Below are positions 40,581-47,963 of a stretch of DNA of 64,000 bases, piece by piece (the first letter of the stretch is position 1; each line of letters opens with the position of its first letter). The position numbers and the translations under genes were made by a program. The notes under the pieces are model-generated. The model was given only the letters and a program-made list of their open reading frames with translations. It did no database searches and had not been told where the DNA came from. Source of the stretch: Slackia heliotrinireducens DSM 20476 (GTDB lineage: Bacteria; Actinomycetota; Coriobacteriia; Coriobacteriales; Eggerthellaceae); NCBI RefSeq assembly GCF_000023885.1, contig NC_013165.1, positions 1,426,001 to 1,490,000 of the forward strand. Reading direction: 5' to 3'.

Positions 40581-41327
40581 ATGGTTCGCGAACGAAGAAG
40601 AGTGAGCGATTCCGACATCTATCATGTGGTGGCTCGCGGCGTCGGCCGTTGCATCATTTTCGAAGACGACGCCGATCGCAAGAAATACCTGGGAATACTT
40701 GATACAACCCGCGAGAAGCATCAGCTTGCGCTGCTCGCCTGGTGTCTTATGGACAATCATGTCCACTTGCTCATAAAAGGCGATCTGACCGCCCTGTCAG
40801 ACGGTATGCGAGCGCTCGATTCGGAATATGCGCAGTATTTCAACCTTCGACATGGGCGCGTCGGGCACCTGTTCCAGGGCCGTTTCAAAAGCGAAACGGT
40901 TGATACCGACCAATATTTTCTTACGGTGCTCCGCTACATCCATCAAAACCCGGTGAAGGCTGGCATGACTTCGACTTGCGATTATACGTGGAGCAGTTAT
41001 CAGGAATACATCGGCGAGCCTATGCGGACGGATACAGGCATGGCGCTTTCGATGCTTGACGGCGTCGATGGTTTCGTCGAATTCCATCGGCAAGATGACC
41101 CTGGTGCCGGGTGTATCGACGTGAATACCGGAAGATGCCGTTACGAGGGCGAAGCGGCGATCGTGGTCGCGAAGGAGGTTCTTGCGCCCGTGCGAATCGA
41201 AGAGGTGGCCGGTATGCCGCGGGAAGAAAGGAACGAGGCGCTCAAAACCCTGAAGGCAGCGCGGCTGTCTCTACGTCAAATAGAACGGTTGACGGGGGTT
41301 TCGAAAACCACCGTTGCGAAAGCTTAG
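40581..41327 (+). CDS. REP-associated tyrosine transposase (RAYT, IS200-like Y1 family)
   Basis: 248 residues from ATG 40581 (GAGG five bases upstream). Y1_Tnp fold: 'YHVVARGVGRCIIFEDDADR', HUH motif in 'LMDNHVHLLIKG' and the catalytic tyrosine probably in 'YFLTVLRYIHQNPVKAG'. A C-terminal helix-turn-helix, 'LSLRQIERLTGVSKTTVAKA', is typical of RAYTs rather than IS200. RAYTs are single-copy domesticated transposases thought to spread REP palindromes; REP-like sequences flank the gene and recur at 49.8 and 58.1 kb. Confidence 0.88.
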   Translation: MVRERRRVSDSDIYHVVARGVGRCIIFEDDADRKKYLGILDTTREKHQLALLAWCLMDNHVHLLIKGDLTALSDGMRALDSEYAQYFNLRHGRVGHLFQGRFKSETVDTDQYFLTVLRYIHQNPVKAGMTSTCDYTWSSYQEYIGEPMRTDTGMALSMLDGVDGFVEFHRQDDPGAGCIDVNTGRCRYEGEAAIVVAKEVLAPVRIEEVAGMPREERNEALKTLKAARLSLRQIERLTGVSKTTVAKA

Positions 41328-41337
41328 TCGGCGCGCC

Positions 41338-41440
41338 GAGCGTCAACGAACGGACAGAAGGCTCCGTCCCCTAAGTCCCGCGAGCGTCAACGAAGGGACA
41401 GAAGGCTCCGTCCCCTAAGTCCCGCGTCCCCTAAGTCCCG
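41338..41440 (-). repeat. Tandem 44-bp REP-like repeats downstream of RAYT
   Basis: Two 44-bp units (41338-41381 and 41382-41425), differing at one position, each with (G/C)GGACAGAAGGCTCCGTCCC forming a hairpin and ending CTAAGTCCCGCG, then a partial third unit GTCCCCTAAGTCCCG. Orientation is inverted with respect to the upstream palindrome. Confidence 0.8.
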
Positions 41441-41444
41441 AGGG

Positions 41445-42215
41445 CTAGAACAGGATGTTCAGGGCGATGGCGGCTACGAGCAAGATCACGGCCAGCACGA
41501 GGGCGGCGATGTCGACGGGAGAGAAGGGGTACTCCTTGAAACCGCTCTGGCGGGTGCGCAGGTTGAATCCGCGGACCTCGGCGGCAATGGCGGCGCTGTT
41601 TGTCTTGCGAACGGAGCTGACCAGCAGCGGCACGCACAGCGGAATCATCAGACGCACTTTGTGCAGCAGGCCGCCTTTGTCGAATTCGATGCCGCGGGCG
41701 GTCTGAGCCTCCATGATGCCGCTCATGTCATTCATGAACACCGGTATGAAATGCACGGTGGAAGTGAACGTGAATGCGTATTTATAGGGCACGCCCAGTA
41801 CTTTCACCACGGCGTTGGACAAATCCGAGATCTTTGTCACGTAGAACGTCAGGAACAGCGGGATGGCGGCGGCCTCCAGTCGCACGATGGTCACGAGTGC
41901 GGCCATCAGGCTGCCGGTGCCGATGAATCCCCACGGCAGCTCGACCAGCGACGTGCCCTTCGGTGTGGTTAGGATAAGAATCACGGCCAGGATGAGCGAG
42001 AAAGCGAGCACCGCCTTCATCAATCCGAACGTCTGCCTCGTCATGCCGCAGCTGGCTGCCATGGCAAGCGCCAACACCAGCATGCACAGCAAAAACGGCA
42101 GGTTGGAGGTGGAAAAGCAGGCGATGTCGAACATCACGGCCACGCCGAGTTTCGCGATGGGGTTCATAGTGTGCAGCAGGCTGTCGCCCGGCACGTACTC
42201 GAGGAATTTATTCAC
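41445..42215 (-). CDS. ecfT: ECF transporter T component (EcfT)
   Basis: 256 residues with five to six membrane segments and the two coupling motifs: 'MEAQTARGIEFDKGG' (ARG) and 'AIAAEVRGFNLRTR' (VRG). These cytoplasmic helices dock onto the two ATPases. It is last in the leftward S-A-A-T operon and overlaps ecfA2 by 8 bp. REP-like repeats adjoin its 3' end and may protect or end the transcript. Confidence 0.92.
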   Translation of the reverse strand: MNKFLEYVPGDSLLHTMNPIAKLGVAVMFDIACFSTSNLPFLLCMLVLALAMAASCGMTRQTFGLMKAVLAFSLILAVILILTTPKGTSLVELPWGFIGTGSLMAALVTIVRLEAAAIPLFLTFYVTKISDLSNAVVKVLGVPYKYAFTFTSTVHFIPVFMNDMSGIMEAQTARGIEFDKGGLLHKVRLMIPLCVPLLVSSVRKTNSAAIAAEVRGFNLRTRQSGFKEYPFSPVDIAALVLAVILLVAAIALNILF

Positions 42216-43050
42216 GGTTCGCGCCTCCTTGCGCGGCGTTCAGAACGGCGCTTTCCATTGAGCGCAGGTCGTTGGCCTGGGCGATGGGCGTGGCGGCCAG
42301 TTCGGGATGCATGATCGACAGCCCCATGGAAATGTCCACAATCTGCGGTGGGATGAGCGACGCCTTCGCAAGGGTTTCTCGGTTGCGCAGTATGGCGAAC
42401 GTCTCGCCCTGGTCGACAACCTTGCCGGCGCTCATGACGATGACGCTTTTCGCGAAGTCGCCCACGACCTCCATGTCGTGGCACACCATGACGATGGTGG
42501 TGCCGCGCTCATGCAACCCGCGGATGATGTCCATCACCTTGATGCACTCGCGGAAGTCCAGGCCGGTAGTCGGTTCGTCGAGCACCACCACGTGCGGCTC
42601 CATCACGATGACCGAGGCTAGCGCCAGAAGCTGGCGGGTGCCTCGGTTCAGCATGAAGGGGTCGTCGTCGGGGTTGAAGGCGAACTGCTCGATCACGCGG
42701 TCGACACGCTGTTCGGCCTGGGCCATGTCGGCCCCCGTGGCCTTGAACCCGAACAGCAGCTCCTCGCGCACGGTGTTGCAGCAGATCTGGTTGTCGGGGT
42801 TTTGGAACAGGAAACCCACGCGGCGCGCAAGTTCGGATGTGCGCAGCTCCGTGGTGGGCACGCCGTCGATCAAAACCGTCCCCGATTCGGGTTTGAGCAG
42901 GCCGTTCATCAGGCGCATGGTGGTGGATTTGCCGGCGCCGTTTGTGCCGACGAACGCCACGAAATCGCCGTCTTGGATGGTGAAGCTCACGTCGCGCAGA
43001 ATCTGAATCTGCTCGTCGTAGGAGGCGCTCACGTGCTGGAACTCGATCAT
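42208..43050 (-). CDS. ecfA2: ECF transporter ATPase, second copy (EcfA2-like)
   Basis: 280 residues from ATG 43050, which overlaps the stop of the preceding ATPase gene. Walker A 'GTNGAGKST', Q-loop 'FLFQNPDNQI', Walker B 'VVVLDEPTTGLD' and H-loop 'VMVCHDME'. The ABC signature reads 'LNRGTRQLLALA' instead of LSGGQ, a variant known among ECF ATPases (GKGERQ types). Heterodimer partner of the next ATPase. Confidence 0.9.
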   Translation of the reverse strand: MIEFQHVSASYDEQIQILRDVSFTIQDGDFVAFVGTNGAGKSTTMRLMNGLLKPESGTVLIDGVPTTELRTSELARRVGFLFQNPDNQICCNTVREELLFGFKATGADMAQAEQRVDRVIEQFAFNPDDDPFMLNRGTRQLLALASVIVMEPHVVVLDEPTTGLDFRECIKVMDIIRGLHERGTTIVMVCHDMEVVGDFAKSVIVMSAGKVVDQGETFAILRNRETLAKASLIPPQIVDISMGLSIMHPELAATPIAQANDLRSMESAVLNAAQGGANRE

Positions 43051-43886
43051 GCGATCACCTTCCCGATGGCCAAGCTGGCCTCTTCCACGTTGCGGCACAC
43101 GGGGCCCTGGTACACGCCGCGCGCTGCCAGGCGGTTCATAAGGGTGGTGGAACGCGGGCAGTTCACGCCGATTTCCAGCAGCTCGTCGCTGTGCTCGAGC
43201 ACCTTGGCGGGCGCGTCGGCGAACCGAATTCTGCCGTCGTCCACAATGACCAGCATGTCGGCGAACTGCGACAGCAACGCGATCTTCTGCTCGACGACCA
43301 CGACGGTGGTGCCGTGCTCGCGGGCGTAGCGGGAAAGCAGCTCGAACACGCTGAGCGAGCTTGCAGGGTCGAGCTCTGCGGTGGGCTCGTCCAGCACCAG
43401 CACCTTCGGCTTCATGGCCAGCACCGACGCAATGGCCACCTTCTGCTTCTGGCCGCCGGACAAGCTCGCGATGGTGCGTTCCCGCAGGTCGGCGATGCCC
43501 ATGTCCTCGAGGGCTTCCGTCAGGCGCCCCTCGATTTCGTCGCGGGGCACGCCGAAGTTCTCGATGCCGTACAGAACCTCGTCCTCAACGATGGGCGAGA
43601 TGATCTGGCTGTCGATATCCTGGCAGACGCTTCCCACCAGCTGCGAGAGGTCGGTCAGGCCAGTGTCGCAGGTGTCCAGGCCGTCCACCGTGACCGAACC
43701 GTAGAAATCGCCGGGGTAGCAGTGCGGGATGATGCCGTTCATGGCGTAGGTCAGGGTGGATTTGCCTGAGCCTGCAGCGCCGGTGATGCCTACGAAGGCT
43801 CCGTCCGGGATGGACAGGTTGATGTCTTGCACCACCGGCCGCGCGCCTTCGCGGTATCGAAACGAGAACTCGTTGAACTCTATCAC
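43047..43886 (-). CDS. ecfA1: ECF transporter ATPase, first copy (EcfA1-like)
   Basis: 279 residues. Walker A 'GAAGSGKST', Q-loop 'SVCQDIDSQI', canonical signature 'LSGGQKQKVAIA', Walker B 'VLVLDEPTAELDP' and 'VVVVEQKIAL', where the usual switch histidine (THD) is replaced by EQK. That change is common in this ATPase class. It follows the S component by 39 bp and overlaps ecfA2 by 4 bp, so both ATPases are made in equal amount. Confidence 0.9.
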   Translation of the reverse strand: MIEFNEFSFRYREGARPVVQDINLSIPDGAFVGITGAAGSGKSTLTYAMNGIIPHCYPGDFYGSVTVDGLDTCDTGLTDLSQLVGSVCQDIDSQIISPIVEDEVLYGIENFGVPRDEIEGRLTEALEDMGIADLRERTIASLSGGQKQKVAIASVLAMKPKVLVLDEPTAELDPASSLSVFELLSRYAREHGTTVVVVEQKIALLSQFADMLVIVDDGRIRFADAPAKVLEHSDELLEIGVNCPRSTTLMNRLAARGVYQGPVCRNVEEASLAIGKVIA

Positions 43887-43925
43887 GGGATTCCTCCGGT
43901 TCGGATTGATGGGTTTTCCAGGTGT

Positions 43926-44492
43926 TTACTTCTTCAGGACCTTGCGCATAGGCGGCACGAGCACCTGGACCAGGATGGCGTTGAACGTTGCGGTGCCCAG
44001 CACGATGGCGGCGTAGGTCGCTGCGGCCACTGCCACGTCGCCGCCCTGGGACACGACGTTGATGTAGATGGCCATGGCTGCGAAAGAGCCGCCGGATACC
44101 ACGGTGGAGACGAAGGTGTTGACCAGCGGGTTGATGTCGAGTTTGCCGCCGATATTCATGCCCACGTTGATGAGCAGGCCGCAGACCGTGGCGCCCAGCA
44201 GCTCGGACACCAGGTTGAGCAGCGGGGTGGCGTTCAGCATGGGCAGCTGGCAGAGGATACCTGCCAGAAGGCCGATGATGGCAGCTTGGCCCACCTTCGG
44301 TTTGGTCAGGATGATGGCCAGGCAGTACATGGCGATAATGAAGTTGGGCTTCATGCCCATGGAGGACAGAAGCGAGCCGACGGTCAGTTTGAGGACGGCG
44401 CCTGCCGCCAGCAGTACGGCGATGAGGATCAGGTCCTGGGTGCCGAGGCCGTTCTTGCTCTCAGCGATGGTGGTTGCGCGAAGTTCTGCCAT
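43926..44492 (-). CDS. trpP: ECF transporter S component, TrpP-like
   Basis: 188 residues with five to six membrane segments. 'LILIAVLLAAGAVLKL' and 'GMKPNFIIAMYCLAIILTKP' recall TrpP, the tryptophan-specific ECF substrate-binding protein (which has a GMKPDMMLIM-like segment). It is first in a dedicated group I operon (S-A1-A2-T) behind a T-box with a probable TGG specifier, so tryptophan uptake under tRNA-Trp control is the coherent reading. The family assignment is from recalled pattern, not alignment. Confidence 0.8.
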   Translation of the reverse strand: MAELRATTIAESKNGLGTQDLILIAVLLAAGAVLKLTVGSLLSSMGMKPNFIIAMYCLAIILTKPKVGQAAIIGLLAGILCQLPMLNATPLLNLVSELLGATVCGLLINVGMNIGGKLDINPLVNTFVSTVVSGGSFAAMAIYINVVSQGGDVAVAAATYAAIVLGTATFNAILVQVLVPPMRKVLKK

Positions 44493-44612
44493 TTTCGTTT
44501 CCTTTCTTGGTCCTGAGGACCGGTTCTGACCTGTTGCCAGGCCTCCTGCTTGCAGCCTTTTCCGGTGCGACGGTGGGGAAGAACCGAGCCCTCAGATTTC
44601 AACCAGCGGCCG

Positions 44613-44900
44613 AAAGAAAAGGGACCTGTCCTTCTGCATCGAAGGACAGGTCCCATACGAAACCTGCGGTGCCACCTTCGTTGATACCCGAGAGGATACC
44701 CACTCTTGATGTTCAATCAAACATCTTGTCTCTAACGCGGACTCACGGATCGGATGGGGTTGCCGAAGCAACCGTTCCCCTTTCCCTCAACGGCCCATTA
44801 TTCAGATCGGTGTCCTGCGGGAATCTCAGCTGCGCCCACTCTCTGTGAGGTCCTTGACCTGTTTTACTTCCGTTTCATCGGTTTAGGCTATTCAATTGCT
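44613..44900 (-). promoter_or_regulatory. T-box leader of the ECF operon, probable Trp specifier
   Basis: On the minus strand: the T-box core AAGGTGGCACCGCAGG (44678-44663), then a terminator hairpin (GGGACCTGTCCTTC with GAAGGACAGGTCCC, 44654-44621) and TTTTCTTTC. Upstream, CAGAGAG (AG-bulge region) and CTGAATAATGGGCCGTTGAG carry a candidate specifier TGG (44797-44795) followed by GCC. Uncharged tRNA would stabilise the antiterminator and allow ecfS expression. Specifier choice is inferred; the T-box itself is clear. Confidence 0.9.
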
Positions 44901-44905
44901 ATCGC

Positions 44906-44934
44906 ACTATAGTCTGACAGAGTAGGGGTGTCAA
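44906..44934 (-). promoter_or_regulatory. Near-consensus promoter of the T-box transcript
   Basis: TTGACA (44934-44929), 17-bp spacer, TATAGT (44911-44906). Predicted start near 44899. Confidence 0.85.
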
Positions 44935-45204
44935 GTATAAATATTGACAAAAATTCGAAACAGTCGAACGAATGGCTTCTGCTACGTTGCGGGGTTGTGG
45001 GGCGCCGTTGCGCAATCCGATGCGGGCGACGGTTTCAGAATATGGACATCGCGAGCAAGAGCAAGCGGCGCGGCGGCCAACGGATGATGCGTCCACTAAC
45101 GATAGAAACCCACTACGGATGCGTCGTCCGACCCCGTGATCGGAGAGTTGCGGCGGTGCCGGGCAGGTTTAGCCCTCGGCTCCACCGGCCCGATTCCTCC
45201 ATAC
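44935..45204 (+). other. Spacer before the terminator at 45205
   Basis: 270 bp with no convincing gene; a rightward frame 44928-45221 is Arg-rich and lacks a ribosome site. Because a good terminator follows, a short rightward transcript is possible. Confidence 0.3.
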
Positions 45205-45242
45205 GGGCCTTAAGGCCATGACGGCTGTAAGGCTCTTTTTTC
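45205..45242 (+). terminator. Intrinsic terminator with no obvious gene
   Basis: GGGCCTTAAGGCC pairs with GGCTGTAAGGCTC (one mismatch and two wobbles) and is followed by six T. No upstream protein gene on this strand is evident, so it may end an unannotated small RNA. Confidence 0.6.
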
Positions 45243-45319
45243 GTTTGCAATAAAAACCCCAGTTCAGACTGCTATAGCTGAAATCTTTCGCGCCAAGGCT
45301 CGTTATTCCGCGCAGCCGC

Positions 45320-45536
45320 GTGCAACGAGAATCGCAAATCGCGTGCACTTAAGGGGATAATCTGCAAACCCAAGTCGAATTGACGGCATCAAAGCTTCTC
45401 CAGGAATATAAATGTGCCACAAAAACAGCGTATGTGTTGCATAACGCCATTTCAGATTGCTGCCTTATGGCTTAGTTGGATTCAAATTCGGCAGATTATC
45501 CCCTTAAGTGCACACGAAACCGGATTCTCGTTGCAC
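45320..45536. mobile_element. 217-bp MITE-like element with 46-bp inverted ends
   Basis: Left arm: GTGCAACGAGAATC, nine variable bases, then GTGCACTTAAGGGGATAATC and TGC. The right arm is its inverse with a different nine-base block (GCAAATCGC against CGGTTTCGT). The ~125-bp centre is non-coding. No target duplication was recognised at the edges. The size and long inverted ends fit a miniature transposable element; its partner transposase is not in the window. Confidence 0.75.
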
Positions 45537-45803
45537 GATCGGGTATGCGAGGCTCAAATGGGCGTCTTAGGAGCAGATTCACGAAGGTTTGTGGCGAGGG
45601 CCCTTCTTCGTGGCTGGTCCTCTGGAAGCGCACGCTATCTAGCCTACCTTCTGGCGGTTTCGGTCATCCATCTTCGCGGCTGGTTATCTGACGCATAGGT
45701 AACGAAAGTCGGTTTTGATTGTGATGCAAAGGACTCGGTTTCATATCGCTTGTAATATGGACGTTTGTTACGCGCCATTTCGCCCCTATAGAAAGCAGAC
45801 GCT
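45537..45803. other. Intergenic region before the ABC exporter
   Basis: Nothing gene-like. GTAATATGGACG near 45750 could hold the exporter's -10 box. Confidence 0.3.
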
Positions 45804-47963
45804 TTGAAGATTCTGAAATTTCTCAAGGGATGGGGGAGATACGTCCTGGTGATTGCGGTATTGCTTCTGGTACAAGCCACCGCCGACCTCGCCCTTCCCA
45901 AATACACCGCCGACTTGGTTGACGTCGGCATCCAGCAGTCGGGCATTGAAAGCTCCGCCCCCGATGAGATGCGAAACGTCACGTACGACGCCGTCATGAA
46001 GCTGGCGGGCGACGATGCCGAAACCATCGAGGCAAGCTACAACGCGACCGATGATTTGACCTATGTCATAAACGATTACGGCAAGGCGCACCGCGCCGAG
46101 TTGGAAGCTGTCGTCGCCAGGCCGCTTATGCTCGCGTCCATCGCAGGTCAAGCGGGCATCGACCCCACAGCCTTCGAAGACGAGCAGGCAATCCGGCAGA
46201 TGCTGGAAAACGCACCCGTCGACAACAAGGCGCAGACCGAAGCCATCACGGCGCTGGTCGATGGTTCTATGGACCCGGCGCTGGTCCAGCAATACGCCGC
46301 ATACGCCGTAAAGGCCGAGTACGACGCCATCGGAAAAGACACGACTGCCATCCAGATGGGATACCTGTTCAGGATCGGCGGCATCATGCTTGCCATCGCG
46401 GCCATTATGATGGCGGCCTCGGTGGCGGTGGGCTACGTCGCATCGCGAACCGCGGCTGGAGTCGGCCGCGACCTGCGCCGACGCCTGTTCACCAACGTGG
46501 TGTCCTTTTCCGATAAGGAAGTGCAATCGTTCTCGGTGGCATCGCTCATCACCCGCGGCACCAATGACATCCAGCAGATTCAAAACGTCATTGCCATGGG
46601 CCTTCGCATGGTTCTGTATGCACCCATCCTGGCCATCGGCGGCATCGTCATGATCACCCGCACGAACACCTCCATGAGCTGGATCATCGTGCTGGGTCTG
46701 GCGCTGGTGGCGGTCGTCGTCGGAACCCTGTTCGCCATCGTCATGCCGAAGTTCCGCATCGTGCAGAAGCAGGTCGACCGAGTGAACCAGGTGGCCCGCG
46801 AAATGCTGAACGGCATCTCGGTGGTGCGGGCCTTCAACCGCCAGGCGTTCGAGCGCCAAACCTTTGAAACCGCCAACTCAAACCTCAAGGCCACGCAGCT
46901 GTTCACCAACAGGGCCATGGTTCTCATGATGCCGTTCATCTCGCTCATCATGAACGGTATGTCTGTCCTCATCGTGTGGATGGGCGCCTCGAAAATCGAC
47001 ACGGGCGTCATCCAGACGGGCGACCTGATCGCGTTCATCACCTACGCCATGGTCATCATGATGTCCTTCATGATCATCGGCATGATGTCCATCATCATCC
47101 CGCGCGCCGAAATCAGTGCCCAGCGTATCGACGAGGTGCTGACCTGCGAAACCTCCATCCGCGATCCCGAGGAGTTCCACCTGCACCCTGCGGCTGCGCA
47201 ACCGGGCGGCGTGCGCGTGACCTTCGAGGACGTGAGCTTCGCGTTCGCCGAGGATTCGGAACCTGCATTGAGCCACATCAGCTTCGAGGCGGCGCCCGGC
47301 ACCACCACGGCCGTCATCGGGTCCACGGGCTCCGGCAAATCCACGCTGCTCAAGCTCATCGAGCGTTTCTACGACGTGACCGACGGACGTATCCTGGTCG
47401 ACGGGGTCGATGTGCGCGAAATCCCGCTTCGCGACCTGCGCAGCCAGTTCGGCTATGTGCCGCAGCAGTCGTTTTTGTTCAGCGGCTCGGTAGCCGAAAA
47501 CGTGGCATACGGCGAAGGTGCCGTTGATATGGACGTGGTTCGCGCCGCGACCGATGTGGCCCAGGCGACGGAGTTCGTGGAGAAGCTTCCGGAGGGCTTT
47601 AACACCGAAGTGTCTCAGGGAGGCACAAACGTCTCCGGTGGCCAGCGCCAACGCCTGTCCATCGCCCGAGCGCTTGCAAGCAAGCCACGCGGCTACCTGT
47701 TCGACGACAGCTTCTCGGCGCTGGACTTCAAGACCGACGCCGCGCTGCGCCGTGCGCTCGACTCCCAGATGGGGGAGGCCACGGTCATCGTCGTGGCGCA
47801 GCGCATCGCCACGGTCATGAACGCCGACAACATCCTGGTGCTGGACAACGGCGAAATCGTCGGTTCCGGCACACACGCCGAGCTGTTGGAAAGATGCCCG
47901 ACCTACCTGGAAATAGCGCAGTCGCAGCTCTCGGAATCTGAACTGAAGGGAGGTGGTCGCTAA
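45804..47963 (+). CDS. Heterodimeric ABC exporter subunit, degenerate-site half
   Basis: 719 residues from a TTG start; no earlier ATG fits and the first membrane helix begins by residue ~12. Six-helix exporter domain with an unusually long external insertion (~residues 45-185) between helices 1 and 2, then an ABC domain: Walker A 'GSTGSGKST' (~residue 506), signature 'NVSGGQRQR' and Walker B 'YLFDDSFSALD'. Asp replaces the catalytic Glu, marking the degenerate half of a BmrCD/TM287-288-type pair. Coupled to the next gene by TAATG overlap. Likely exports drugs, lipids or peptides. Confidence 0.9.
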   Translation: MKILKFLKGWGRYVLVIAVLLLVQATADLALPKYTADLVDVGIQQSGIESSAPDEMRNVTYDAVMKLAGDDAETIEASYNATDDLTYVINDYGKAHRAELEAVVARPLMLASIAGQAGIDPTAFEDEQAIRQMLENAPVDNKAQTEAITALVDGSMDPALVQQYAAYAVKAEYDAIGKDTTAIQMGYLFRIGGIMLAIAAIMMAASVAVGYVASRTAAGVGRDLRRRLFTNVVSFSDKEVQSFSVASLITRGTNDIQQIQNVIAMGLRMVLYAPILAIGGIVMITRTNTSMSWIIVLGLALVAVVVGTLFAIVMPKFRIVQKQVDRVNQVAREMLNGISVVRAFNRQAFERQTFETANSNLKATQLFTNRAMVLMMPFISLIMNGMSVLIVWMGASKIDTGVIQTGDLIAFITYAMVIMMSFMIIGMMSIIIPRAEISAQRIDEVLTCETSIRDPEEFHLHPAAAQPGGVRVTFEDVSFAFAEDSEPALSHISFEAAPGTTTAVIGSTGSGKSTLLKLIERFYDVTDGRILVDGVDVREIPLRDLRSQFGYVPQQSFLFSGSVAENVAYGEGAVDMDVVRAATDVAQATEFVEKLPEGFNTEVSQGGTNVSGGQRQRLSIARALASKPRGYLFDDSFSALDFKTDAALRRALDSQMGEATVIVVAQRIATVMNADNILVLDNGEIVGSGTHAELLERCPTYLEIAQSQLSESELKGGGR

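Noticed and set aside
41338-41440. Short tandem repeats considered as a CRISPR array
   Set aside because: The 44-bp units adjoin without unique spacers and contain the REP-like palindrome; no cas genes are present.
44928-45221. Rightward 97-codon frame beside the T-box promoter
   Set aside because: Starts inside the T-box promoter, has no ribosome site and is Arg-rich, typical of chance frames in GC-rich DNA.
45100-45242. Considered as SRP RNA, tmRNA or RNase P RNA because of GC-rich stems and terminator
   Set aside because: The diagnostic conserved bases (for example the SRP GGAAGCA loop or the tmRNA T-arm and CCA end) are absent.
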